DNA of 64,000 nucleotides, taken from assembly GCA_019137255.1 (NCBI GenBank), contig WPDH01000185.1, forward strand, positions 20,894 to 84,893, in the 5' to 3' direction. Below, piece by piece: positions 33,379-45,840 of this stretch. Made by a program: the position numbers and the translations under genes. Source of the stretch: Corinectria fuckeliana. Its lineage: Eukaryota; Ascomycota; Sordariomycetes; Hypocreales; Nectriaceae. A model generated the notes under the pieces. The model was not told where the DNA came from. It did not search any database and worked only from the letters and a program-made list of their open reading frames with translations. Every line of letters starts with the position of its first letter. The stretch's first letter is position 1.

Positions 33379-34386
33379 TCATTTCTCTGCCTTCTCCAAA
33401 AAATTAGCGATTGTCTGGTTCATCCAACCTATATCCTCCTTGCTGGCCCCAGAACCGGCCAGATGACCCCAGACGGAGGGAATCACTTTCAAAGTCGCAT
33501 CCTTGATCACTTTAGCTTCTCTCTCGCTAGCCCTCCAGCTAAAATACTGATCCGTTTGGCAGGGCATCAGCAAAACCCGAGCCTGGATCAGGGACAGTGA
33601 TTTCCCCAAAGAGCTACGACCAGAAGGGCTGCATGCCGTGATATCTCCCTTTTGCCACATTCGTAGCTTTACAAGGAGGTCATCGGGAGCCCAACCGTTG
33701 TACTTTGCGCCAGTGGTATCTTCGTCCCAGTCCCGCAGAGTCTCATAACCCAATTCTTTATATATTTCCTTGTCGAACCACTCGGTGCTAGTCAACCAAG
33801 CAGAGTAAGCCTTCCCGAAGGCTCTCAAGCCAAGCGGAGAGTTTTGACTTGCGAGGCGGCGAGCTTCGTCGGCATAATCGACAGAGTTCTCGAGGGCAGC
33901 ACTGGGACCTTCCAAAAATTGATAGTTGTGTCGACTCGTTCGAGCCGAGGAACAAACAATGATGGCGTGTCGCGCGAAACATGGATACATCGCCATCCAA
34001 TGATATGCGCACTGTCCCCCCATTGAGAAGCCGGCCAGGATATCGATGCCTTTGAGGCTCAGATGTTGAGTGAGCAATTGATGCTGAGCATGGACGCAGT
34101 CTCGGTAGTCAACAGACTTTGGAAAACCGGGGGTGTTGGACGGACTCGATGATTCCCCATTCCCGAAAAGAGCAACCACAATGATTCTGTGATTGCGAAG
34201 CGCCCCATCACCATAATTCAACGTGGTAAGAAGCCTACCCCGGAAGCAGGTAAACACCACAGCAACTTTCGTAGCGTCCGGATTCAGGTCAAGGTAGGCT
34301 AGCTGAACTTGTGACAAAGTCGTTCCGTCCAGAAACTTGAAGTCGGACAGACAGAAATGCCGTATCTGGAGTGCTGTTGATTGCAT
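33379..34386 (-). CDS. Alpha/beta hydrolase, homoserine acetyltransferase (MetX)-like
   Basis: A single-exon gene of 335 residues; the first ATG in frame is at 34386. It has the elbow GFSMGG (Ser near 121) of the MetX-like group, a strand IIVVALFGNGESS, an acid region MPCQTDQYFS, and a C-terminal His in VWGHLAGSG. The triad is therefore complete. Relatives include homoserine O-acetyltransferases and a large set of uncharacterised fungal hydrolases. The protein is shorter than typical MetX and lacks a clear mitochondrial signal, so I do not assign methionine synthesis. Neighbours (amidase and RidA) suggest a role in small-molecule breakdown, which is inference. Confidence 0.87.
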   Translation of the reverse strand: MQSTALQIRHFCLSDFKFLDGTTLSQVQLAYLDLNPDATKVAVVFTCFRGRLLTTLNYGDGALRNHRIIVVALFGNGESSSPSNTPGFPKSVDYRDCVHAQHQLLTQHLSLKGIDILAGFSMGGQCAYHWMAMYPCFARHAIIVCSSARTSRHNYQFLEGPSAALENSVDYADEARRLASQNSPLGLRAFGKAYSAWLTSTEWFDKEIYKELGYETLRDWDEDTTGAKYNGWAPDDLLVKLRMWQKGDITACSPSGRSSLGKSLSLIQARVLLMPCQTDQYFSWRASEREAKVIKDATLKVIPSVWGHLAGSGASKEDIGWMNQTIANFLEKAEK

Positions 34387-35128
34387 TATCAAAGTTGGCT
34401 CTAATAGCAAATGTGTACCTCAGTATACTTGTTCTGAGCAATCGTCCTGGCTTATTGACTGACGAACTGAGGAGAGAAATTCTTTATGAGCGTTTCAGGT
34501 TCTGGTGAATCTGTCTTGTTTTTTCTCTTTTTTCTTTAGAGTTGCAATGTCGAGAAACCTCATTAATCTTGATAAAGATGCAAGGTAGCGAGCGGGAGAA
34601 GCGCCGGCCAGGAAGATACCCCACGCGATACGACACATTCAAAACTGGACATTAAGGTGTGATGTGGAATATTTACGTAACTGTATCTCGGCTTAATTTA
34701 GTACAGATACTCTCTGCCTGCTATTGGCCAGTTAATTTATGAAGGATGTCACAGATGATTATCGGTGGTTCCGACGAGCATCGACACTCGTAAGTTGAAC
34801 GTATCTGAACGCTTGCATGTCGGCTGACCCGACTATTGCGCCTCCGAAGTAAAGCCAGATTTCCAACTCAACTACTAGAGTTTGAAAATTTAACATAGTC
34901 AACAATTCGATAAAACTGGCAGTAATCGGGAGCTCCGCTGAGACCCGGAGACGATCGCATGTTCAACTACGTATCTCAGCTGTATCGTTCCACGTGGCAT
35001 TGAAATGAAGAGCATATTAAAAGGACGGACAATACCCAGACCGGCAAAACAGCAAACTTTTAGTTCTATTAAACTTGGTCGTCTTACATTCGTGATTCAT
35101 CCCCTCCATTCATTGTTCATCCATCAAT
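34387..35128. other. Divergent promoter region
   Basis: About 740 bases separate the minus-strand hydrolase and the plus-strand RidA gene, so both promoters lie here. A TATA-like CATATTAAAAGG is found at about 35012-35023, roughly 110 bases before the RidA start. The RidA leader is C/T-rich (CATCCCCTCCATTC). Confidence 0.45.
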
Positions 35129-35578
35129 ATGTCTCCCAACGGAGAGGCGTTCCTCCTCGATCCCGAAGCGCCGGCAGGTCCGACACGCTACCCTCATGCC
35201 CGCATCGCGCCCAGAAACGCCCACCGAACAATCTATGTGTCTGGAATGGCGAGCCGGCGACCGGACGGCACCTACGAAGGCGTCACCGAAAAGGCCGATG
35301 GCACCTACGAGCTGGACATCCGGAAACAAACGGCTGCTGTCCTCTTGAACATCGACGACATCATCAAGGGTGCCACAGATGGTGCGGGCGGGATTCACAA
35401 CGTCATCGACGCCGTGGTTTACATACTTGACATGGATACGCAGTATGCCGGCATGAACGAGGAGTGGAACAAGGTGTTTGAGGACCGCGAGAGTGCCCCG
35501 GCGCGGGCAACTATTAGCGTTAAAGAATTACCCGATCCACGGTTTATTGTTAAGGTTAAGGCTACAGCTGTAGTTTAA
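35129..35578 (+). CDS. RidA/YjgF/YER057c/UK114-family protein
   Basis: An intronless gene of 149 residues. Family marks are IYVSGMASRRPDG near the start, the amphipathic helix QTAAVLLNIDDIIKGA, VIDAVVYILDM, and the PARATISVKELPDP block whose Arg (near 126) contacts substrate carboxylates in RidA enzymes. Members hydrolyse reactive enamine/imine intermediates; some act as 2-aminomuconate deaminases. The last strand reads FIVKVKATAVV rather than the usual V-E-I-E-A-x-A, and the final ~60 bases are noticeably AT-richer than the rest of the gene, directly at the border of the AT-rich block. The gene is otherwise intact. It lies near an amidase and a hydrolase, fitting a small catabolic group. Confidence 0.9.
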   Translation: MSPNGEAFLLDPEAPAGPTRYPHARIAPRNAHRTIYVSGMASRRPDGTYEGVTEKADGTYELDIRKQTAAVLLNIDDIIKGATDGAGGIHNVIDAVVYILDMDTQYAGMNEEWNKVFEDRESAPARATISVKELPDPRFIVKVKATAVV

Positions 35579-37194
35579 ATCTAGCCTGAGAATTATTCAC
35601 CACATGTTTAATCTCTGTGTATCTTATCCTTTATCGTCTACATTCTTGTGGATAGATGTATGCCTTTAATCTAGTGACTAATTAGCTTAATTAATATCAG
35701 ATGATTATGTCTAATAGTATAACTCAGCCGGCACCTTATCTTAATATAAGATAATAGGTATGTAGGGTTGCGTGAGAAGTGGGGGATAACACGGGTATAA
35801 TACAGATAAAAGATAAGTGCTTTTTTCTAGGAGATGTCTGTAGGTAAATCTATTGTATTTTGGGATTATAATTAGTATTTAGGATTATTAAGAATATTAT
35901 TATAACCTTCTAATTATTAATATTACTGCTTAGATAACTTATAGGTAGCCTAACCTTATAATAATTATTATAATTTTAGCCCTACTAATAATAAAAGCAG
36001 CTAACTTTTTATAACCTTTTATAGATTTCCTAAGAGCTTAAATTAATATATTTAGACTTTTAATTTATTTATTTTTTAGCTAAGAAATTAAGAGCTTTTT
36101 ACCCTAAGATTTAATCCCTACTTTATAATAGTTATAAGCCTAGTCTATATAACCTGATTTAACTACTATTAATACCTCTTTTTCTTAATCTCTAACAATT
36201 ATTTTTCTTACTTACCTAGTTTCTACTTATTATAGCCTTAACCTACCTCTAAAATATATTTTAACACTAGAATCTAAATTCTTATATATATATTACCTTA
36301 AGGATAATAGTATATTAAGACTATAGTAATAGTACTAATATTCTTCTAATAGCTATTAATTTAGAGGTGTATAAACTTAACTAAAGTTAATATAACTCTC
36401 TTATAAGAATTAACTAGTATATACTAAGCAAAAATAATAAACCTGTTATAAAACTAAGTAGAATACTAGTAGATAACCTAAAAAACAAAGTATATAATAC
36501 TATTACTAGAATTATCCCTACTATATCTCTTAAATAAGTTTAGTATATTATCTAAACTTATATATTTATATATAAGATGTAAGCTTATATCTTATATAAG
36601 AAGAATACTATATGTAACTATAAAACAGTCTTTAAGAACTAAATCACTATAAATATTATTATAGCTTTTACTTTTATTATTAATACAGCTCTTACTATAC
36701 TCTTAGATTATAAGAGAGGCTAACTCTCTTATATATTAATTATAGTATAAAACCTAGTGCTTTTAAACTAGGGAAATATAAAGTAAATAACTTAAAGCTA
36801 TATTAAACATAAAGTTATAATCTAAATAAGAAATACACCTCTTAATATTAACAGCTAAACCTTAAAAGATACTATTAAGATAGTAAACTAAGCTTATAAT
36901 AACTCTAGTATTATTATTATAAGAAAGCTACTAAGTGGTAATACTATTCTTATATTTTATATAGTAGATAAGATATAAGCTATTTATACTAAAAATTAGG
37001 TTACTAAAGCTTTTAGTAATAGTATAGCTCTCTCTCTTCTAATATTTATAGTAATAGTAAAAAGAATCTAACTTATATTTATCCTAAATAATACTAATAA
37101 GCTTATTAAAGAAATTAACAAATCTAATTAACTAAAAATCTTTTAAGTTAAAAAGTAAAAAACTAGCTAATCTAGCCTTAAAGTAAAAATAAAC

Positions 37195-37365
37195 TGTAAG
37201 AGTTAGAGTAGTATACCTAACCTTTAATAGAAAGTCCTAGCTATAAGGCTAAAAAGATTAAACGATTTAAGTAAGCTGTGTTACTTAATTATACTGTATA
37301 ACAGGTTATAAGAGAGCTCTCTTAGTGAGCTCTTAGTAAGCTCTCTGCTTAGCTGTACTCTTATA
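37195..37365. repeat. 171-bp terminal direct repeat, left
   Basis: Left LTR-like copy; its ends form a short inverted pair (TGTAAGAGT / ACTCTTATA). Confidence 0.7.
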
Positions 37366-37718
37366 ATTATCCCCCCCTCTTAACAGCATATCCTAAGCTG
37401 CTAGCTTATTAGGTGTAGTATAACCTCTTTTACTTTAGGCGTAAAAAGCCTCTTCTGCTACTATTATAAGAGGTCTACTACTATAAGGCTAGAAATATAG
37501 CAACCCTGTTGTGCTTATATATATATATATGTTAAAGAGTGGCTTAGCTCTCAGGCCTAAGATAACCACTACTATTAACCCCTAAGGCTTTAGTTATAAT
37601 AGGTAACTATATATGTTTATTCTTATAAGCTTAGCACTTATTATAGTTATAAGGTTTAGCAGGGATTTAAACTTATAACCTTCTGTATAGTACTAGACCT
37701 AATATATACTTAAATAAT

Positions 37719-37889
37719 TATAAGAGTTAGAGTGGTATACTTAACCTTTAATAGAAAGTCCTAGCTGTAAGGCTAAAAAGATTAAATAATTTAAGTAAGC
37801 TATGTCACTTAATTATACTATATAACAGGTTATAAGAGAGCTCTCTTAGCAAGCTCTTAGTAAGCCCTCTACTTAGCTATACTCTTATA
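37719..37889. repeat. 171-bp terminal direct repeat, right
   Basis: Right LTR-like copy, same length, about 92 % identical to the left copy by manual comparison. Confidence 0.7.
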
Positions 37890-40800
37890 TAAATCTTATC
37901 TTACATATTAGCTCTATTAAAAAGGCTAACCACTTATATAATAATAGCTTACTACTTAATATATAATTATATAACTATAAGCTTTTTAATAAGAGGCTTT
38001 AACCTACTTAATACTATAACTACTTTAAGTTTAAACACTTAGCTTAAAACTATAAATTAGCCCTAACCTATAGATATTATAAAGGTGTTATATATATTAA
38101 TAGAAAAAAATACTTAACTAAATATAAAAAAATCCTCTTAAATTATATTTTTTATAAGAGTAAACACTTAGCTTAAAGCTATAACTGTCTTATTATAGTC
38201 TTATACTAAGCTTATACTAAGAAAGAATACTTAGATAGACCTTTTTACTTTTAAGAATATATAGTAACTAAACTTTTAACTTAAGAGCTCTTACTTTTAC
38301 TATTCTTACTATTAGCCTAGCTTATATAGTTCTTATTAAGAAAACCTTATATAGCTATAGTAATAAACTCTTATATAGTTTATAGAAAACTTTATATAAA
38401 ACTAAAGTATACTAATAAAAACAGGGGGTAAAGTTTATAAAAAATAAGAGAGTAAAGTGTATAAATATTATTATAGGCTAAAATAGTTAAGAGGGGTATA
38501 TATAGGAAGATAACTTTAATATAATATTAGGGAAGATAAGCCTAGTAATATAAGTTATAAGTTAAGTAAGAAACTTATAAAATAAGATATTTATATTTAA
38601 AGACTTAAGATTAATTATAGGTTAATATATTCTTACTTATTACTTATATTAGTAAGAGCTTATAATATAAATATTAAGAGTATAAAAAGTAAGTATATAA
38701 AGAGTAATACTTAAAAGATAAGAGAACCTATTTATAAAAGAGTAATATATATTATATACACCCTAAATTATACTATTACTAATATAAAGCTATTTATTTA
38801 TCTATCTAAGTATCTAGTAATCTTATATAAGTTATATTAAGTTATATATATAACTTATAAGATATATAGTTATTTAAAGTTATTATATAATAAGATTAAA
38901 GCTAAGAATTAATATAAGATTATATAAACTATCTAAGTAATTTTAGGACTTATTTAAGACTAAGCTGAGTTATAAGCATTTTAGTATCTACTACTAACTA
39001 TAAAGCTTATCTTATTTTTTATACTATTAGAAGTAGATAGATTAAGGTGTAATTAATACTTATATATTAGTTAATAAAAATAGTAGATATAATAGTATTA
39101 CTAAAAGGAGTATTAATAGGAGAACAATTAGAAGAAGGGTGGTAATATAATAAGCTAAGCTAAGTAGGAGCGAATAGTACTGTAAAAAATAAGCGTATAT
39201 TATTAGAGGTTTTTCTAGTCTTATATAGTAAGCAGGTGGTTTAAAGTTAGGCAGGAGAGTAGGCTATTAGGCAGATAAGCTAGTAATAGTAAAGTGACTA
39301 AGAATTTTACTAAGAAGATCACTTATATTTACTAGGTATAAGCAAACTAATTTAAGGCGAGAAAGAAAGAGATAATCTAGGTTACTAATAATAAGATAGA
39401 GCTAAACAGATAGGTTAAGTAAGTAGATTAAGATAACTACTTATCTAGGCTAGATTTAGATTAACTATAAAATACTGCTAGGCTAATTTAAGAGGATAAA
39501 GCTATACTGTAAGAGATATATAATAGTCTTAACTAAGTCTTAGACTAGGTATAAGTAATAATAGTACTTATAAAGGTTAGGTTGCTTATATTATTTAAGG
39601 TTAAGTAGAAGAAGGTTAATATTAAGCTAAATAGGCTGTTTAATAATCAGCTTAAGAATAATATATAAGTATACTATAAGGATATATAATAAAAGATAAT
39701 ATGTATTTAGTAGTAAATATAAATATAAGAGAATAAGAATTAGCTACTATTTTAGTTAATAGTATAGTAAGATAAGAGATATAATATATTTAAAAAGGCA
39801 GTTAAGATAGTTATAAAAGACAGCCTAGCTAAGGTAAAGATAAGAGCTAAGATTAACTAACTATACTTAGATATACTAATTAGCTTTTTAGACTACTAAC
39901 TTAAGTGAAGCTATTATAATAATATTATACTTAGTGTATTAGCTATACTAAGAATCTAGAAAGATTAAGAGTGGGTTAATATAATTAATTATATGCTTAT
40001 CTACTCTGCTATTATTAAGTGTATATAAATGTTTATTATATATTAGTTATACTTAGAGTTAAAAGAGGAGATTTTTAGGTTAATAAGAAGGTTAAGTATA
40101 AGTAAGAAGAAGGTATATAACTAGTTAAGCAGGTTATTTATAATTATATAAGCTAAGATATAACAGTTTATAACACAGACTAGTAAGAAGCTAAGAGTAT
40201 AGCTAATATTAATAGATTAGATTTATAATTCCTATATATATAGTAAGTATATATAGTTTAATATACTAATAAGTAGTAGTATTAATTAGGATAGTAACTA
40301 GATTAAATACTAGTAGATTAAATTTAGTATAAGATAGTTATCTAAGATATTATATATACTTGTTAAGAAGGCTAAGAGTTTACTTAGGCAGCTAATAATA
40401 GTAGAGAAGAAGGGGTTAAAAAGGCTACTATAGATTAAGTAGTCTAAGCTTAAAGATAACTATAGTAAGAACTAAGTTAGGTACTTATTCTTATAAGATA
40501 ACTAGAATAAATAGCTAGGTAAAAATAAGAATTAAGTGTTATAGTAGATACTAAAGTCTAAGGTAAGATAATAAGAGTGGGTATCTAATAGTAGTAGTAG
40601 TAATAATATAAACCTATATAAGGCTAGAACTATATAGGTGTATAGCCACATATTAGTATAGTTTTAAGAGAGGTTTTAGCTACTTAAGTATATAGTAATA
40701 CTACTAGGGCAGATAATAAAGGTATTAGAGATCTAGGTAGTTAATATAGTTAATAAAGGTATCTAAAACGTTTTAGCATATAAGAGAATAATAAGCTATA

Positions 40801-43800
40801 TTATATTATATTATAAGAGCTACTAAGCTACTAGATATACTAAGGTGATTTACTAGTACTTACTATAAGAGATAAGTAAGCTATTATTATAGTATATATA
40901 GTTAGTATTACTATTTTAGTAGTAAGTGTAAGATATAGTAAAATAGGTGGATTATTATAGCCTGTTTTTATAGGCTAATAAGATTATAAGCTAGATAGAG
41001 AAAGAAGAAGGTATAAAATAGAGAGAGTAAGAGTAGAAGTAAAAAGAGTAAGAGTAAAAAGAGTAGAAAAGTTAGTAGGAGGGTTAGTAAGAGAGTAAGT
41101 AAGTAGGTAAGACTAGGAAAGAAGATATTATACTACTTATAATAGAGGGCTTTACTAAGTAGTTATAAGAGCTAAAATAAATAGCTAACTAAGTTAAGTG
41201 TATTCTTTAATAGTATAGTTAGCAGCTATTAGATTATTAACTAAATATTAGCTTATAGTAATATATTACTATTATAATTACTAACTAGTATCTAAAAGTA
41301 TAATTTAGGTAGGATAGTATTAAGAGTGATAAGAATAAAAATAGTATTAACAACTATATTATAAACTTATAGGCTAGGTATAAAATGTATATAATAGGTA
41401 TAATTTATATATAAGAGCTATAGTAGTTCTAAAGTAGTATAGCTATATAGTAAGACTAGTTCTAAGTGATTAGCTAGTAGTAATACTAGCTGCTTAGGTT
41501 TAAAGCTAAGAATTAGAGTATATTTATAACAGGAAGTAAGTGATAGCAGAAGGTATATAATAGTAAGCGTAAAAAGGTATAGTACTAACACTTTATATAG
41601 CTATAGTAAGTAAATATAAAAGAGCAGCTATAGTAGATAATAGGAGAAGATATATACTTCTAAGGCAATTAGAAGGCTATTATCTAAGCAATTATTTAAG
41701 AGGAGAGCCTAATTATCTAGATTACTAGAATAAGTAAAGGTAAGAGCTTATTATTTATACTACTAGTATACTACTTGCCTAAGAGTAAGATAATAATTAT
41801 AGTAGTACTACTAGTAGTATTATAAGAAGACTTATAGAGCTGCTATAAGAAGAGTAAGATTAAGTTATATATATAGTAAAGTAGCTAATAGGAAAACCTA
41901 ATAGTATTAATTATTTATATTATACTAGAATTAGCTATAACTAAGAGGTTCTAAGACTTTATTAACTAACTATAAATATAATAGTAGCTTAACTAGGTTA
42001 TAATTAATAAGTATTATATAATGCTTAATAGTAAGAAGAACTTTTAACTATAGCTGCTAAAGCTAGGTCTAGTACTTAAAGAGTAGAGAGTTTAGCTAGT
42101 GTTCTTAATAGCTATATTACTACTATTAGAGAAGAAGGACTTTTTCTGCTAGCTTAAGTTACCTGTAAGATAAGCTTATATTATTTAGTTATAAATAATA
42201 AGAAAGAATATTATATACTATATAAAAGCTATTAAGGTGTAAAAGAGAGAGTAGTAAGAGAAAGAAAAGGATTTAAGAGTGTGTATAATTATATAGGTAT
42301 ACTTAGATTAACAGGTAGATAAGAGAGTTATTATATATACTAGGATAATTAAGTAAGTTAACTAACTAGTAGAGAAGCTTAGGTATAATTAGTACTATAG
42401 TAAGGTTAATATAGTAGAGGGTAAAATAAGATAGCTTAGAGTGTAAATTAAAAGGGGTTAGCTTATAGTAGTAATAAATATATTAAGACTAGAGGTTAAT
42501 ATGCTAAATATATAGCTTATAGTATATATAAGAATACTAAGTAAGCTATAAGACTATATATAAGAGAGTAAACAAGCTAGGTAAGATAGTAGTAATAGTA
42601 AGATAGTAATAGTATAAAGAAAGGTGAGAAAGGTTAAGAAGAAGCAGTAAGATATATAGTAGAATAAGAAGAAGAAAAGCAGGCTAGAATAGAAAAATTT
42701 AATAAAAAAGTTTATTAAAGGTAAAAGGTATAAATATATAGTGCTTAACAGGGTGATAAATAAGTAGATTAGGTAAGTTAAGTATAAAAAGGATAAAAAG
42801 GTATATAATATATATAAAAGGAGAATATAAAAAAGAGAGTTAATAGAGCGGGTAGTAAAGGTAAAAAAGAAAGTAGTAGTAGTAAAAAGAGTGATTTAAG
42901 ATAACTTTAATATATAAAGGCAGAAAGTATAGTTTAAATAGTAAAAGATATAATAAGAGGCTATATAGAAAGAGGAGAAAGTAGCTAACTTTAAGATAAA
43001 GATAAAAAGATAGGTAAAAAGCTGTATATTATACTAGTTAATAAGAGTTAAGAAGGCAGATTATAATTTTAAAATGTATTTTAACTAAGTAGAGTAGTTA
43101 TAAAAGGATATCTAAGTGGGGATTTATAAGATAGAAAGAGGTATATTTACTAGAAAGAGGCTAGCTAACTTTTCTATATATTTTAGGTGTGAGCTTTTAT
43201 AAAGAATATACTAGGCTTAGCAGGTAATAAATAATAATAGTAGATAGTTCTAGTAGTAACTAGAGTAAAGTTGTTAGTATATAAGACTATTAGTAAAGTT
43301 GTTTTTAGGGGTGTATATAATATATCTAGAGAGAGTATAAATAGTAATAGTAAGACTATTAAGTTAAGCTGGGTTTATATAAAATAAGATAAATAAGTTA
43401 TACTTATAGTTAGAAGAGTAAGTAAAGTAGGTAAAACTTAAAATAAACTAGCTATATTAGGTAGTATATTACTTTTATAAGGTAGTTTAAACTAGGTAAA
43501 GTAAAATTAATAAATAGGTATAATTAAATAGTAGTAGGTAACACTAGGGTTTTTAGGCAGAAGATTTATAGCTATAAGTATAATATATATATATATATAT
43601 ATTAAGAATAATAGAAGGGTAAATAAAAAAGAGAAGAGAGAGTTATATTTTATAGAAAAGATATATTTTTTTATATAGTACTATATTAAAAATAATAGTA
43701 CTATTAAAGCTTAATAAAAAGAGAGAACCTAATAGTAAAAAAACTAAAATAAAGATAAAAAGAAGAGAGAATATAAGTATCTCTATTAGGGCGGCTTATA

Positions 43801-44091
43801 TAGTATAGCCTAAGCTTAAAAGTGAAGATAGTAAAGGTGAGAAAGAGGGTAAGAGTAAGATAAGAGTGTAGTAAGAGTATAGTAGGTATAATAGTATTAT
43901 TATAGTTAGTTAGGTTAGTAAGTGTAGTATAAAGCAGAGGGGCAGCTTACTAAGAGGTAAGCAACTTAGTATTAGTAGTAGAGAGAGAGAAGGTAGTAAA
44001 AATAGCTATAGTTATAAATAGAAAGATAAAAAGAGGGGAGAAAAAGTACTTATAGATAATATTAAGAGTGTGTTAGTATATAAAAGCTTAG

Positions 44092-44160
44092 AGTTAGAGC
44101 TTATATTAGAGCTTATATTAGAGTTTATAATTAAGGCTTATATTAAGGCTTATATTAGGG
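44092..44160. repeat. Short tandem repeat, TTATATTAGAGC-like units
   Basis: About five copies of a 14-18 bp unit of the type AGAGCTTATATTAG or AAGGCTTATATT in a row. Confidence 0.6.
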
Positions 44161-45050
44161 CTAGAAAAGCAAGTATAAGATAAGGCTAGTATTAAAGTTA
44201 GTATTAGTATAGTTAGTATTAGTAATAGTAGGGCTATACTTTAGCATGTAAAAAACTAGGCCTACTTTTTAGGCTATAATAATAACTTATAACTAAGCTA
44301 TGTTATAATAGTATAAAAGGCTAGAGCTAGAGTGTGTTATAACTATATTAGAGGGTAAAAGGCTTTTATTAGGGTAAGAAGATAAATAATAAGACTAGAC
44401 TAAAATAGAGTTAAGACTAGAAATATAATATAAAGCTAATTATTTTACTAGTAGATTATATACTTTAGAGTAAAAAGACTATATAAAAAAAAGCTATCTT
44501 ATAATAGTAAAGCTAGAAGAAGAGAAGTAGTAATTATATAAGTCTTAGAGGTAAAATAAGCTTTCTGTTAATAATTATAAGTTAATTAAGATAGAAAGAT
44601 TTAATAATATATATAAAGTAGTATTAAGAGTGAGAAATAGCTTTTATAATAGTAGTTTTTATTATAAAATATAAGATAAGAAAATAATAGTTTATAAATA
44701 AGAGATAAAATAAATAAAAGGAAAGAGATACTAGTTACTATATAAGTCTAAGAAGTGTAAAATAAAAAGAGATAATATAGTAAAGTAAAAGAGTATATAT
44801 TATAAAAAAGAGAGGTTTTACTTTAAGAGAAATAAGAGAAAACTATCTTATAAAGAAAGCTATAAAAGTAAAAGTAGGTTTCTAATTATAATTATATATT
44901 AATTAAGCTAGAAAAAATATATACTTATAAAATATTTATATAAAAGGTAGATATTAGCTAATATAATAATAGTATTAATTATAAGATATAAGATATAAGA
45001 TATAAGATAATAAGATAATAGGCTAAAATAAGTTATAAAAGTGATAAAAA

Positions 45051-45810
45051 GAGTAATAACTGCTAATATATAACTAGCTGCTAAAAGTATAAAAAGGGGA
45101 GTAATAACTGCTAATATATAAATAGCTACTAAAGGTAAAAAGGAGAGAGTAATAACTGCTAAGTGTAGAGATTAAGAAAAGAGTAGTAACTGCTAACTAC
45201 TATAAGTAGAGAGAGAAATAACTACTAATATATAAAAGGCTGCTAAGAGTATAAGAAGAGGGTTATAAGAAGAGAGAGTAATAACTACTAATATATAGAT
45301 AGCTACTAGAGGTAAAAATAAGAAAGAGAGTAATAACTACTAACTGCTAATATATAGATAGCTATTAGAGGTAGAAAGAGAGGAGAGTAATAACTACTAA
45401 TATATAGATAGCTGTTAAAAATAAAAAGAGGGAAGAGTAATAACTACTAATATATAGATAACTACTAAAGGTATAAATAAGAGAGAGTAATAACTACTAA
45501 TATATAAATAGCTACTAGAGGTAAAAATAAAAGAGAGAGTAGTAACAGCTAAGTGTAGAGATTAAGAAAAGAGTAATAGCTACTAACTATTAATATATAA
45601 GTAGCTGCTAGAGGTATAAGATAATAAGAGGGTAATAACTGCTAATATATAATTAGCTGCTAAAAGCAGAGAGAGGAGAAAGTAATAACTATAGATATAT
45701 AAGTAGCTACTAGAGGTAAAAACAAAAAAGAGAGTAATAACTACTAATATATAGATAACTACTAAAAGTAAAAATAGAGAAGAGAGTAATACTAGCTAAG
45801 TATAAAAAGA
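45051..45810. repeat. ~50-bp minisatellite, about 13 degenerate units
   Basis: Each unit begins GTAATAACTACTAATATATA, continues AGATAGCTACTAGAGGTAAAAA and ends in a purine tail (AAGAGAGA). Some units contain an alternative TAAGTGTAGAGATTAAGAAA segment. The array ends where the nearly C-free tract begins. Confidence 0.75.
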
Positions 45811-45840
45811 TAAAAGACAGAGTTTAGGTAAGTTTAAGTA

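Larger units (their letters stand above)
37195..37889. mobile_element. TRIM-like miniature LTR element
   Basis: Two direct repeats of 171 bp (37195-37365 and 37719-37889) flank 353 bp of non-coding sequence. The left repeat starts TGTAAGAGT and both end ACTCTTATA; TG...CA ends with the final CA changed to TA would give this. The outer flanks are TAAAC and TAAAT, a 5-bp target duplication with one C/T change. By eye the two repeats differ at 14 positions, all transitions. Size and layout fit a terminal-repeat retrotransposon in miniature. No primer-binding site or polypurine tract was recognised. Confidence 0.65.

Noticed and set aside
37650..37690. tRNA-like T-arm on the minus strand (GTTTAAATCC with pairing flanks)
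   Set aside because: No matching A box, acceptor stem or anticodon arm could be assembled, and the sequence is heavily AT-mutated.
45051..45810. CRISPR array
   Set aside because: The repeated units are adjacent and degenerate with no unique spacers of constant size, and the genome is eukaryotic; it is a minisatellite.
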